Below, one piece after another: positions 24,240 through 34,640 of a stretch of DNA of 64,000 nt (position 1 is the stretch's first letter; the number at the start of each line of letters is the position of its first letter). The notes beneath the pieces are model-generated. The model saw only the letters and a program-made list of their open reading frames with translations. It did no database searches and was not told the origin of the DNA. Where the stretch lies: the NCBI GenBank assembly GCA_002205965.3, contig NADL03000690.1:62001-126000 (forward strand), read 5' to 3'. Source of the stretch: Kappaphycus alvarezii (Eukaryota; Rhodophyta; Florideophyceae; Gigartinales; Solieriaceae). A program made the position numbers and the translations under genes.

Positions 24240-26230
24240 GGTACTGTAATATATAATGGTCCCCGTAGCCAGGCCCAGCTCACGCGGGGCGGCGAAGGCG
24301 TCGAAATTGAGGGAAACGAAATGAAACCACGAAGATAAGATCAAGTACATTTTGGAGACTGTAGCTCCAAAGAACTTGACCGAGCTCAGGTGTCTTCTCG
24401 GTCTAGCCGCATACCATCTTCGGTTTATAAGGAATTTCGAATATATTTCGGCAATGTTGCATGCTGCTGCATCCGTAAGGTAGTCCTTTAAATGAGCAAA
24501 AGAGATGTAGGAGGCTTTCGAGGATCTCAAGAAGAAGCTATCAATGCCGATGGTTCTTGTCTTTCCCTACTTTGACTCCCCATTCGTTGTTGAAACTAAT
24601 TATTCTTCAGTGTCATTGGGAGTTTTGCTGCCCTAGAGGAAGGAGGATGGAAAGGTACACTCTATTCAACTCGCGTCCCGTGCGATGACCGAGCAAGGGC
24701 GCTACTACTCTACCAGCGAATGAGAAGCGCTCGGTATCTTCTTCGCTTTGAAGAAGTTCCGGGTCAACCCACTCTTCGAGAAACCTTTTGCTATTTACAC
24801 CGGTAACCAGGTGTCTCAAATCATGTCTAAGAAGAAAGATACTCATGGACGGTTGGCACTTTGGTTAGATCTGATGGCACGAATACAAAGTTGACGTTAA
24901 TTGCCGCCCGGGGTATTCGAATGGGGCTGCTGATTATCTCTCTGGTTGGCCTATAGAGAAAGGACGTAAGGAGGGAGATGAAATTTTGACGGAGAGGGTT
25001 GTTTTTTGTTTTCATCGTTCAATGGGAAAGCCTTAATCTATCCGATTTTGACCCACATTTGATCTACGTGGCAAGTTTCTTGGCGGTGGAGCAGGTTCAA
25101 TATAAATATCAGAAGGGAATAGCTGCTATAAGTCGAAGTGCAAAGAATCACATGCCGTGGAACGACACCTTGTTCCGTAGGGAAATGTATGGCCTTCGAT
25201 TCGTGACGCCCCTGTCCAGCGTGCGTAAATTCTGGCTATGTTCCATGGATACGGAGGACATTAGGACGTGGGCTCGACGAGGAAGTTAGTAAGGGATCTA
25301 TTCTGGTCGCCAGAAGTCTGTCTCGACGTGACAGATTTTATTAGTTGATGCGGCAGTTGCCAAAACACGGGGGACTTCTGCCGTTACACACGAACCTAAT
25401 AGCGGCAGCCACTGGGCTATTCTAGACTTTCTCTATTGACTCCCCTGGCCTGTTCAAGCCGTCCAAGACCGGGAAAGGGTTCGCACTGATCGCGGTGTAA
25501 CATCTGACAGAGTGGCTGATTGCAAGTGCAACAGAGGATTCAGCAGCAAGTACTGTTGTACGTTTCATCCAGTAGGAGATAATTATTCCGTTCGGACCGC
25601 CGAGGAGGATTTTTCAGACGATTCAATCGCCTTCATAGCTACTTCGGTGCAGTATTTCAGTCGTTGTCAGGGCACAGGCTGAAAGGCAGCAATCGTTTAC
25701 GCTCTGATGGAGAACGGGAGGGCGGAGACGATTATAGGGGCGATCAAGCATGCTATTAAGCCATTAGTGGACAGTGGGGGAGATTGGACGTAGTTACTTC
25801 CGCAAGTTCCTTACGCTTATCGTCTTCGTGATCGTGGCCTCACCTCCTCTCCATTCCGCATGATGTACCCGATCAGCCCAAGGATGTTAACGAGCGACGC
25901 AGTGGCGTTCATCAGCGATGGAGTTCATCATCACAGGCTACTCAAGGTATCCGACGAGTCAGGCATGCGCGCTTTTGCGGCCGCTAGGAAGGATGCGGTG
26001 AAGGAGAAGAAGTTCCACCTACGAGATTAAGTCTTAGTGGCATATGGTCCGGCGTTCAATAAGGCCGCAAATGTGCCGCTTTTGAATCGTACTTCTACGG
26101 TCCGTGCCGTGTGACCAAAGCTGATCACCCGCGGTACGAATTGTTTTCGTCTACAGGTCGCGTCACGCGCGGGGGAACTCACTCTTGAAGACTTGTTCCA
26201 TATTGTAAGCGTCGTATTCACTTAATCCAA
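24240..26230 (+). mobile_element. Decayed Ty3/gypsy retrotransposon, pol region (relic 2)
   Basis: Begins in the RT-RNase H connection: ELRCLLGLAAYHLRFIRNFE near 24370-24440. RNase H motifs follow (AFEDLKKKLSMPMVLVFPYF near 24515-24575, RYYSTSE and EALGIFFALKKFRV near 24700-24765). The integrase core is recognised by NGRAETIIGAIKHAIKPLV near 25710-25770 and YAYRLRDRGLTSSPFRMMYP near 25810-25870. A C-terminal tail ends near 26220. The order is that of gypsy pol. RT palm and Gag are missing and no LTR was found. Stops and frame changes are frequent. Confidence 0.8.
25700..26220 (+). pseudogene. Integrase C-terminal half (gypsy relic 2)
   Basis: The best-preserved part of relic 2. YALMENGRAE carries the catalytic Glu of the DDE core, followed by the helix that binds DNA and the SPFRMMYPISPRM block typical of gypsy integrases. 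One in-frame TAG interrupts it near 25790. The tail from 25880 has a VLVAYGPAFNKAANVPLLN-like strand region corresponding to the integrase C-terminal beta-barrel. Confidence 0.7.
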
Positions 26231-26612
26231 CATTAGTGTGAGAAGATGTAGGCCAGGGAAGAGGTCTGGTAGGAGGAAAGTGGCTACCAGGATCCGGGGG
26301 TTGTCAGAAGCGAAGAAATAAGATGACATGCGGGAAAGGAAGAAGGAGTAACCGGTGAAGGCCTCCGTCCCCCGCTGCAATACCTGGCAACCAAAGCCGA
26401 TTTCCGCCGAAAAGTAACTAAGAGCGCCAACCCACGAGCAGGCAAACTGCTACGTTGCCTGATGACACCTGCGTATACCAGATGTTTGGGAAAACAACTC
26501 AGTCGTTCGCTGGTGTCAGTAGAAGGCAGCAGATTGTAGAGATCTAAGAGCGGGCACAGGGAACTGTTGCCGGAGAAGAAGGGCGCAGTTGAGAATAAGG
26601 CTGTCGAAGCGC
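26231..26612. other. Unassigned spacer
   Basis: Moderately GC-rich sequence between gypsy relic 2 and the minisatellite. It may be the untranslated 3' part of the relic. I see no gene. Confidence 0.3.
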
Positions 26613-26624
26613 TTTGAATGGCAG

Positions 26625-26840
26625 TAGTTTGTGGAGCCAGGAGCGCTGTGCGTGCCGGAGTGCTTGGGGACGCAGTATTTTGTGTAGCCAGGAGCGCTGT
26701 GTTTGTCGGAGCTCCTGGGGAGGCAGGAATTTGTCAGGGCAGGAGCGCTGTGTGTGCTGGAGCACTTGGGAAGCCTGGAACACTGGTAAAGATCAGGGTG
26801 CGGAAGCTCGAATTTTGTGGAGTCCAGAGCGCTAGAAGGG
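26625..26840 (+). repeat. 51-bp minisatellite
   Basis: GAGCGCTGTG recurs at 26641, 26692 and 26743, an exact 51-bp period, followed by one or two degenerate units near 26794-26840. Because 51 is a multiple of three, both strands stay open and give 17-residue repeats (for example SAPGYTKYC and SAPGSTNYC on the minus strand, 26516-27007), but I see no evidence of a real protein. Confidence 0.75.
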
Positions 26841-26879
26841 TCAGAGCGCAGCGGAGTAAGAACTGTGCTGTGTTCTAAA

Positions 26880-28799
26880 GGGAGAAAAAGAGAAAGGGGG
26901 CTGTGAAACTGTATGCCAGAGAGTGACATAAAGTGAGGCGGGGGAAATGTCTTCTGAATTGCCATCCCGGCGAGAGGCACAGGCTGCTTCCCTACTGTAT
27001 GCCTCAAATATCTTGGCGGAATACAAAAGGAAGGGGGGACGCTTAGAGTTTAGTTAGAGAAAGGCACTTGTTACGCTTGGCCCAGGAAGGAAGTAAACGT
27101 ACAACCATTTCAATAGCCAATTATCTTCCTTCAAAAAATTGTCATACATATCGCAGAGTAGAGTAATTATGGTTCACAAAGGTAAAATGGGTCACATTTT
27201 TAATTATTATTCATGGTTTCCAAGAAAAACCCGAATGCATTACAAAAATTCATCTATCTTCTAAACTATTCATTTATCGGCAAAATAGATGCCACAAATC
27301 GTTTCTTAGCGCCATTTTTTTACCCAACAACTCACTTTCTACGAAAACCAGTAGCATATAGAGAGAGAAAGAGACCCCCCAAAGACCAAAGGAGAGTAAA
27401 TTCATAGAGGGTACCCAAAATGGGTATCTCCGACCCTTACTCATCAACAAATCCCTGCCTTCGCCTTTCAAATTCATTGTGAGCCGTCAGAAACGAAAAC
27501 TTGAGCATTGGCTAGGCTTCAAAGGCACATAGTGTATCTAACACAACGCTCCACCTTTTTTTGAAAGATTTATGGAAAGGGCACAGCATAAAAACAGCCA
27601 ATCCAGTACGTCGCCCTGCTCTCACAGTGGAAGAAGAGAGCATCATTGTCAACACATGTTTGTAATTTGGGCGTAATGTCACTCCTTTGTCGAAAGAAGG
27701 ACTCCAGAAGGTCATCAAATTATTTTGTTCCAAGCTCTCATCTGCAAGGCGGGATCAACTGCCCTTTCTGTAAAACAGACTAAGTCATTTTTATCTCAGC
27801 AACTTATTAAGAAGGCACCCTGAACTGACGTTAAAAATAGGTCTGGCTTTGGAGAATGCCAGGGCATCCGCAATGTCCCCGGAGAAACTCTCAAGAAATT
27901 ACGCCTGATTAATACAGGTTGAATCGGAGTTTGAAGTAAAGAGTCCGGAACAAATCTTCAATATCGATGGTAGCTGATTTTCAACGAAGAGATCGTCAAG
28001 AGCATGCGCCAAAACAGTCACAGAACGAAAAGGGAGAAGTAACTCTGTTGAATTAAAACGTTCATCCAATGCCGAACACGTAACTATCATGCCTGTTTTG
28101 TCGGCTGACGGCTCGACTATGTCCGCCTTTGTCATTATTCAGGGTAAACAGGCAAAATGGCATCAGAAATCGGATGAAACAGTTGAAACGCCTGCCTTGT
28201 TCTTTCCACACAATGCTCTAGTTTCATATGGAGATCAAGCGGGAGTGTGTTCCTAATAGTTTTACCGAATAGGCTACACATTTTGTGGAGTAGACCAAAG
28301 AACTCCGCTAGAAACACAAGTACCTCTTCCTTACGATGGAAGGGTATGGAGCCATGTTTGCTTTACCGCGCTGGAGATTCTAAGAGAAAACAAAATCGTC
28401 GCCGTCGGCCTTTTTGCTCACACAAGCATCCGTACGCAGTTTCTGAACTACAAAATTTCTTCTCCTTATAAGACATACGTGCGGAATTTAATTAACAAGC
28501 GAATCATTGCCAACAATCCCCGGCAGAAAAAAATTTGTGCACCATTTGCGAAACGTTTAACGACAGATATAGGAGGGCCCTCACCTAAAATAATGTCGTG
28601 AACGGATTTCAAGCCTGTGGTGTATGTTGTAACATTTCCAGGTCGGTTCTGCATGTTGTCTTCAAGTTAGCATACATGAATAATACCACTTGGTACGAAT
28701 CGAGCGAGGAGGCGTTGACTGATTTCTAATGGCTCTGTACACATTATAAAATCAACATTAACTCTCTGCAAACTGATGGGTCAGTGATGGAGTCAGGTA
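26880..28799. other. Unassigned region with coherent minus-strand open stretches
   Basis: Four minus-strand open stretches lie close together (27512-27733, 27899-28135, 28135-28317, 28466-28654), suggesting a decayed gene or transposon read right to left. Segments such as MIVTCSALDERFNSTELLLPF look protein-like, but I recognise no family. There are no repeats or RNA genes. Confidence 0.3.
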
Positions 28800-28807
28800 A
28801 TTTTAAC
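28800..28807. repeat. Target-site duplication, left copy (hAT)
   Basis: ATTTTAAC immediately before the element end CAGTGATGGCCAG. The same eight bases follow the right end at 33041-33048. Eight bp is the hAT superfamily signature. Confidence 0.75.
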
Positions 28808-28914
28808 CAGTGATGGCCAGTACTGGTAGGCAATTTCATGGTAGTGGCAATATAATGGCAATTTTGGCAATTGCCGGTAACTGAAATTGCACAAAATATA
28901 TTGCCACTGGTAGG

Positions 28915-29080
28915 GTACTGGCAAGGCACTGGTCAACCAGGGCACTCCAGGAGGCACTGGCGAGGCACTGGTCAACCATGGTATGCCAGGAGGCACTGGC
29001 GAGGCACTGGTCAGCCAGGGCTTACCATGGGCCACCAGCGAGGCACTGGTCGACCAGGGCATGCTATGGTTCCCTGGTGA
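28915..29080 (+). repeat. 39-bp subterminal minisatellite in the hAT element
   Basis: AGGCACTGGTC recurs at 28924, 28963, 29002 and 29041, an exact 39-bp period. Each unit also carries a second GGCACTGG word, except where changed. It lies about 110 bp inside the left end, where hAT transposases bind. Related GGGGCACTGGG words occur near the right end (32830-32870). Confidence 0.8.
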
Positions 29081-29355
29081 CAATTTCTCACCACCAATGC
29101 CCCTTGGTATAGTGCCTCTGCTCACATGCCTGGGCCCCTTTATAAACCTACTCCACGTTAAGTTTTTCTAAACTGCAGTACTTTACTGTACTGAATACAC
29201 AGAAGGAGTACATTTAAAGATATTTTTTCAAGTCTTACAATTTGCCCAGTCAGACCCCGTAAAATCAACATTAATTCTACCTACCGTAGTTTTCATATGC
29301 TATTTTAGGTTCGAAATCACAGTGTTTCTCCGATGGCCTGGCCCTTGAATTTCAA

Positions 29356-30408
29356 TTGCTAATTAACTTTTCCGTCGGTAATACCATTCCCTCAATTACA
29401 ACCTTTCCCATAGGTGGTCCATTCCCTCACGTACTATCATTCACTCAGGTACTACCATTCCCTCAGGTACTACCATACCCTCAGGTACTACCATTCCTTC
29501 AGTTGTTACCGTTCCCTCAGGTAATACCATTCCCTTTAATACTACTAATTCCACAGCAATTCTATTTCTATATCCCGTACCCTTCTAATTCCTATCTTTT
29601 TATCCAAATTAGTTCTATTCCTAATAGTAATTCAAATGATACTTCTGACAAGCATACTCCGCCGTCAGCTTCTACACCTAAATCCTCGATTCAAGCTGAC
29701 ACGACTGGAAAGTGTCATGTCGAGAGTTACAAAGGGAAATCAAACAACCGGATCTTTACCTATATCGAATTGGAATGCTCGAATGGTCCTATTTTTAAGA
29801 TAAACTACAGGTACAGAATCTGTAAAACCGTTGGAGCTATCGGAAGAGGGCCTACCAATGTCAAGCTTCACTTATCCTCGAGACACAAGGCAGTGGATTT
29901 CAGCAAACCATTCGTGCCATCAACTCGCAATTCAGCTCTGATTGGACATAAAATGCAAAGAGATCTCTCTCGAATGCTCGAAGCGAAGGTACTGAAGAGG
30001 GGTTCAGTTCAGTCTAATTTTATAAATTTATGTGCTGAATGGGTTGCATTAAACCAGAGACCTCTATCAATTATCGAGGATGTTGGGTTTCGAAATATCA
30101 TGAAAAAAATTGCTCCAAAGTTACATACGGTCAGTCGTCAGTCCGTCATGAGGATTTTACCAATGCCAAGGAAGATGTGGATGCTCACAATTTTAAAGGA
30201 TCTTGAAAAGGTCAGCGTGCTTGCTGCAACCACAGACGTTTGGACATCTGAGAATAAGGATTCCTACTCATCCTTGACAGTTTCATACATAGATGAAAAT
30301 TGGGATTTCCAAAACAAGATGATTGCCTGCTCAAAGCTGAAGGGAAGACATACTGGAAAGGAGTTTGCGGCTTCCCGGTTGATATTGCCAAGAGGTTCGG
30401 CATTCTGA
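29356..30408 (+). pseudogene. hAT transposase, N-terminal part
   Basis: 350 codons open. Residues about 15-60 are a Pro-rich repeat of six residues (FPQVLP-type) encoded by an 18-bp DNA repeat. Then comes a BED-finger-like region at about 130-180, with YRICKTVGA and HLSSRHKA giving the Cys and the His pair, but the first expected Cys appears to be Tyr. Next are the conserved ALNQRPLSIIEDVGFRNIM block and the ATTDVWTS block with the first catalytic Asp. The frame then shifts near 30345-30400 into 30300-30923. The true start may be downstream of the repeat; the repeat could also be untranslated DNA that happens to be open. Confidence 0.75.
29410..29535 (+). repeat. 18-bp tandem repeat
   Basis: CAGGTACTACCATTCCCT-type units start at 29446, 29464, 29482, 29500 and 29518, with one or two weaker units before. 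It encodes the FPQVLP-type hexapeptide run at the front of the transposase frame. Confidence 0.85.
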
Positions 30409-30923
30409 AGAAAGTTTCATTCGTCACAACTGACAATGCATCAAGTGGTAGGAAGCAGGTAAGACTGACAGCCGAAGAAGTTCGAATTTTAAATGATATT
30501 TTTGAGTCAAATCTTATCGAGAAAGAGCTAATGCAAGAAGGTGAATCTGCCGGTAAATCTGTAATTGATATTGAATCATTACAAGAGGAGGAAGAACTGT
30601 CGCTGATATCATCCAGTGGGGCAATTAATTCAAGTTCTGAATCAATATTCCACTCACCTTCCCAAGAAACATCCAAAGAGAACGACGAAACCATATTCGA
30701 GAAAGAAATTTCCCGCCTTCTATCCAAAGATGGCCTCGAGATTCCTACTCTAACACAAGACTGGTTGCTACTCTTTGGTGACATGACAGAATCAACCAAT
30801 CGCCCGTATCCAAATAATCGACCTATTCCACTCTCTTGGAATCTCATTTCTTGCGCAGCCCATTCTTATCAGTTGTCGGTCAAGAAGGCGTTTGAAAGGG
30901 AAGAAGTTTCTACAGCTCTCTAA
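30300..30923 (+). pseudogene. hAT transposase, catalytic core
   Basis: Continues the transposase after a frame change. FGILKKVSFVTTDNASS near 30390-30440 carries the second catalytic Asp. An acidic Ser/Glu-rich insertion follows (about 30470-30740). The block SCAAHSYQLSVKKAF near 30850-30890 corresponds to the conserved CxxH...L motif of hAT cores. It ends at a stop at 30921. Confidence 0.75.
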
Positions 30924-30938
30924 ATTATACGCCAAACC

Positions 30939-32001
30939 ATGAAATTCTTTAGGAAGTCCTCAGTGGCTGGAACCTGTTTTCTAAAGGAATTAAAAGAGCG
31001 TAAGCAGAAATCGTTGAGACCTATAGTGGATGTACTAACACTGTGGGGATCCACTGCAGCTATGACTAAGCGGTTTCTGAAGTTTGAACCCTGCCTTACG
31101 GCGGCTACTGACAAGATGTATGCAGATAACGTTGAATGTTCTGGGGTGGGCCCGGTGAGAAACCATCTCCCCGTGAAACCCTTACTTTGAGAGCTATTCT
31201 TTATTCGTTCATTTCAATTGAAGTAAGCTCCACGATTCTTGGTAAGCAGTCCGGTCCGAGAATGCACTTAAGAGATGTCTGCACAGCCCAAATTTTACGG
31301 AAAATCAAGATAATTCAGGAATAACCGAGCCGCAATTCCTGTATTCATGATTTAGCATCCAGTTTGTCAAATTTGGTTCTTGAAAGGAGGGCAGAGAACA
31401 ATTTCGAATGCCCGATGGCTGCAAATTTTGCTTAAGTGGCATCTCTTCTCACACCCCAGTTCAAAAAAATGAAGCATAAGGCCTGTCTTGGTGGTATTTC
31501 TGCATAAAATCTTTCTTAAATCAATGCAGTGAAATTGATGAGTACAATGGGCAAAGAATATTTTCCAGAAGAAGCGAATTAAGAACTACTTTGTCAAGTT
31601 TCACAAGATGTAGAGCCATCCAAGGTTCCAGGAAAGGGCTTTCGTACATTTTCGCTGACAATTATTTGTATAGCGCAAATGATAGCTATACAAGCATTGA
31701 GGAGGAATTTCGTATCTGTATGACTACTGCAAAGGCTCAAAGTGATTCGTGCCCTCTCAAGTTTTGGAAGAAGAACTGCCAATAGCTCCCTCTGCTTTCT
31801 CGCGTGGCAGGCTTGTTATTAACGCCCAATGCAGCATCTACCGTTTTTGAACGTGTTTTCAGCGTCTATGGAACTGTCAGATCTAAGAAAAGATCGCGTC
31901 TATCTTCGGATATGACAGAATGTCTTGTCGAAGTGGGGCACTATCTGAAGAAATACAAGCATCTTCCTACTAATGATAATTGCTATTATATTGAGCATTG
32001 A
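30939..32001 (+). pseudogene. hAT transposase, C-terminal part with dimerisation domain
   Basis: 31000-31120 gives RPIVDVLTLWGSTAAMTKRF, the hAT block usually reading DVxTRWNSTYxM. From 31760 to 31980 a frame reads PLLSRVAGLLLTPNAAST then VFERVFSVYGTVRSKKRSRL, the hAT dimerisation signature. The segments between are in other frames with stops. Confidence 0.75.
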
Positions 32002-32599
32002 TTTCAGTTTTATGTCTCTTCCTCTCTTTTTCAGGGCAAGACTCTGAAGTCAGCAAATGCGGACCTCTGGGATAAATTAAAACTATTCTCTCTTCTTTAA
32101 TCTTATGAACTTAGTTCAAAAGCTTAGAACTTATCTCTAAGCTATTCAAAATAACTATTGAAGAACTGTATTCAAAAATTCTATTGAATAGCTAGGACGC
32201 TTTTCTAAAAAAGGACTTTGGCTATTGGCTCGGCTACGGCACGTCGGAAGGATAGAGTTGTATTACTTAGAATAAATCAATATGTTTCACGGTTAAAGTA
32301 AAAGTTCTATTTAGTACCTATTTACCAAATATAATAGCATTTAAATGTGTACAAACTGTTACAAATGAATAACATTATCCCTCATTATAGCAAATTGTGT
32401 CACTAGGCTTATTTACGTAATGTAAAGGGAAAAAAAGTTTCTTCCTGTAGCTCCCTACAAATCTTATTTTCGTCTTTCGACTTGCAATATATACTTGGTT
32501 TTATGGCGGAATACCCCTTTATGAGATGTCACCTTGTCCTGTCTCATGCTCAATTGGGCGCCGAAGCATCCTGAAAACCAAATCACTGCACAGATTTGT

Positions 32600-32721
32600 C
32601 GAGCCTCCAACTGGATTGGGGGTTTTCGAGTTCTCCATCGGAACTCAGCGAGGAACTGAACCCTGGCCAGTGTGTTTTAATGGCTCAGAGGGAAACCCTC
32701 GAGCCACTACACCATACAGGT
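32600..32721 (-). ncRNA. Candidate tRNA-derived SINE or tRNA relic inside hAT
   Basis: Read on the minus strand, TGGTGTAGTGG (A-box-like, 32703-32713) and GGTTCAGTTCC (B-box-like, 32658-32668) are 45 bp apart start to start, as in tRNA genes. A T-arm can be drawn around the B-box, but the acceptor stem pairs poorly and a long hairpin (GGCTCGAGGG with CCCTCTGAGCC, 32682-32705) replaces normal D and anticodon arms. I therefore read it as a pol III promoter relic, probably SINE-like, not a working tRNA. The 3' end is not defined. Confidence 0.4.
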
Positions 32722-33040
32722 CATGTGTGATAGCACTATTCAAGACTCTACTTATTGATAGTGATCTGTGTTGCGGGAAAATGAAGTAAAGTTTCTCTTC
32801 TAAACTGTACCGTACAGTAGTGCCTACCCAGGGGCACTGGGTACTAATGCCTTGCCAGGGGCACTGGGGACTTGTGCTTCGGCAAGGGGAGGCAGTGCGA
32901 GTAAATGGCTATATATTACCAAATAGTGCCACTATGTTCTCCATTACCAGGGTAGCACTATTATTGCCTGGTAGTATAATTAATCCAAAATCTATTACCA
33001 GAAACTATAATTTTTTCAGAAATAATACTAGACAAAACTA

Positions 33041-33048
33041 ATTTTAAC
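33041..33048. repeat. Target-site duplication, right copy (hAT)
   Basis: ATTTTAAC directly after the right end GACAAAACTA. Matches 28800-28807. Confidence 0.75.
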
Positions 33049-33102
33049 ACAAGATTTGTGGCCTTGTTGACTGACGATGATGTTTTAATTGCATTTCGAT
33101 AG

Positions 33103-33342
33103 CGCCAAAAGCGCCGTGCAGATGAAGCCCAGCAGAGGCCGTTAAGGGCGGTGGAGCTAGAGGATAAAAGGCTTGCGAGGGAGTGGGAAGCGAATGAACG
33201 TCAGGCTAAGAGGGATGCCGAAAGGCAAGAGAAGCTAAGCGAGGAGGCGAAGTGTTCAATTCTGCGGAATGGACATCGCAGCCGATTGCGTTTCTGGAAG
33301 GAACTCGGTCTTAGGGAAGGCCCATACCCGAGCCAGGGCTGA
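33103..33342 (+). CDS. Short charged coiled-coil reading frame, partial
   Basis: About 80 codons open, very rich in Glu, Arg and Lys (LEDKRLAREWEANERQAKRD and similar), predicted by eye to form a coiled coil. The frame is open from codon 33103 onward; the first ATG-like start is near 33151. Just upstream a CATTTCGATAG could be a splice acceptor, so this may be an exon, or it may be a piece of a Gag gene. No family is recognised. Confidence 0.3.
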   Translation, partial: RQKRRADEAQQRPLRAVELEDKRLAREWEANERQAKRDAERQEKLSEEAKCSILRNGHRSRLRFWKELGLREGPYPSQG

Positions 33343-33540
33343 CGGGCTACTTCAGACGCAATAAGGATTTTTTTATGATTTTTTCCTTACTGTGACCCGA
33401 ATTGGCGTGATTTACGGCTAGTTGAAGGACACTGGGGTCAACACAAAATCATTCGTTGATCCTGTTCTCATTTTCTATTGGTTCTTAAACTTGATAAAAG
33501 TTCTCACTGGTAGTAGACAGATGCTTGTGTCAAGTTTCAG

Positions 33541-33719
33541 GCATCTTGGTTGCATTTGCTTCCGCTGTGCTGTAAGAAACCCGATATCGGGCCACGTTGG
33601 CAGCTTACCGTTGCTCAAAAACTTGATGTGCGATCAGAACCTGTCGAACAGGGCTATATAACCGACAACTTGGAAACCTTAGCCACAAATTCTGGTCCCT
33701 CAAGTCGTCGCTTATTCTC
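33541..33719 (+). repeat. Direct terminal repeat, left copy (element B)
   Basis: Shares blocks with 37762-37941, including CCACGTTGGCAGCTTACCGT, ACTTGGAAACCTTAGCCACA and CAAGTCGTCGCTT. Contains TATATAA at 33655-33661, a likely promoter TATA box about 125 bp ahead of the ORF1 start at 33787. Confidence 0.85.
33652..33664 (+). promoter_or_regulatory. TATA-box-like site in terminal repeat of element B
   Basis: GGCTATATAACCG, conserved as GTCTATATAACCG in the right repeat near 37874-37886. Conservation in both copies and position upstream of ORF1 suggest it drives transcription of the element. Confidence 0.45.
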
Positions 33720-33786
33720 ATCCTTCGAACTAGCTCCAGACGAATCACTGTGTAGGCCGAAATTCACACAACACAACACCCTTACC

Positions 33787-34640
33787 ATGTATAATTCCAA
33801 ATCCTCCTCTGCTCCATTAGCCGGTTCCCGTATCGACGCCTTTGAAAACAAGTTTTCCACCCTCGAGAATCAACTCTCTGAAGTCGTCAATTTGCTCAAG
33901 GGTGGTGCCGGTCCTTCCGCCAAAGCCGCTCCCGCCTCTGGGCCCTCCGCTGCTGTAGATCCGCAGTCGGATCCCGCCGATCAAGCCACGGCCGCCGCAG
34001 AGGCCTTCAAGGTTGGGCAACTGCAGTTTTCACTGCTGCCCCGAGTGCCGAGCAGGTGGGCGGAACTTTCGCTTCTCGGCGAGCTTACGCCGTCACCGAT
34101 AAGCTCAACAAGTTCGAGAAACCTCTTACCGTCGCTCCATTTCCCGCAAAAAGGGTCATTCTGGAACCTGAAGGTCTGTTTGGACGCATCAATACAGCCG
34201 ATCAAAGGGACAGGTGGGAAGCCGAAGTCCTCTGGAACGTGGGCAACAACTTTGAAAACGCCCTCGCCAGCGCCCATCGAACTACCGAGGCCCTGGCTGC
34301 TAAGGACGTCCAAGCCGCTACCGAGGCCTTTGCTCTTCTACACCACTTTCTTGAAGCTTCCTATTCCAGGGTATCGGAACGAGTTGATTTCTTCACTGAC
34401 TCTTTGGAATTCGGTAAATCAGAGGCAATTCTTCTCCAGAAGTACCTCAGAGAAGACTACTTCCCCTATGTGTCTGACTTGCACCGATCTACCAAGCAGA
34501 ATTTTGCCGAGCCCCGTTCGCAAGCTTACGCGAAGGAGTTCAAAAAGCAACAAGCTGCCGGGAATCGCCGCCCTCCGAAGGGACCTGGAAGAAACCAGCC
34601 TGATCCGGCCGAAAAGCCAAGTAAAGCGGTCATCTCCGCC
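33787..34640 (+). pseudogene. Gag-like ORF1 of element B, one frame change
   Basis: Starts MYNSKSSSAPLAGSRIDAFE. Residues 15-45 form a probable coiled coil (FENKFSTLENQLSEVVNLL), then an Ala/Pro-rich linker. Near 34020-34056 the frame moves by what looks like one missing base, then continues through a long helical region (REDYFPYVSDLHRSTKQNF) to a basic end with RRPPKGPGRNQP. I infer a nucleic-acid-binding structural protein by position and by resemblance to the same region of element A. No zinc knuckle is visible. Confidence 0.6.

Larger units (their letters stand above)
28808..33040 (+). mobile_element. hAT-superfamily DNA transposon, degenerate
   Basis: Bounded by an 8-bp duplication, ATTTTAAC. 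The left end CAGTGATGGCCAGTACT and the reverse complement of the right end (TAGTTTTGTCTAGTATT) agree at 11 of 17 positions, and four of the six differences are C-to-T type. Inside is a plus-strand hAT transposase in several frames, with BED-type finger, RNase H-like core and C-terminal dimerisation block. The subterminal regions on both sides are rich in GGCACTGG words, as expected for transposase binding sites. Frame breaks show it is non-autonomous now. Confidence 0.85.

Noticed and set aside
26516-27007. Repeat-protein gene over the minisatellite
   Set aside because: Both strands are open only because the DNA period is a multiple of three; there is no domain outside the repeat.
28915-29080. 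CRISPR array
   Set aside because: The repeat units are contiguous without unique spacers, and the context is a eukaryotic transposon.
32658-32713. Functional tRNA gene
   Set aside because: A- and B-box spacing fits, but the acceptor stem and the D and anticodon arms do not fold.
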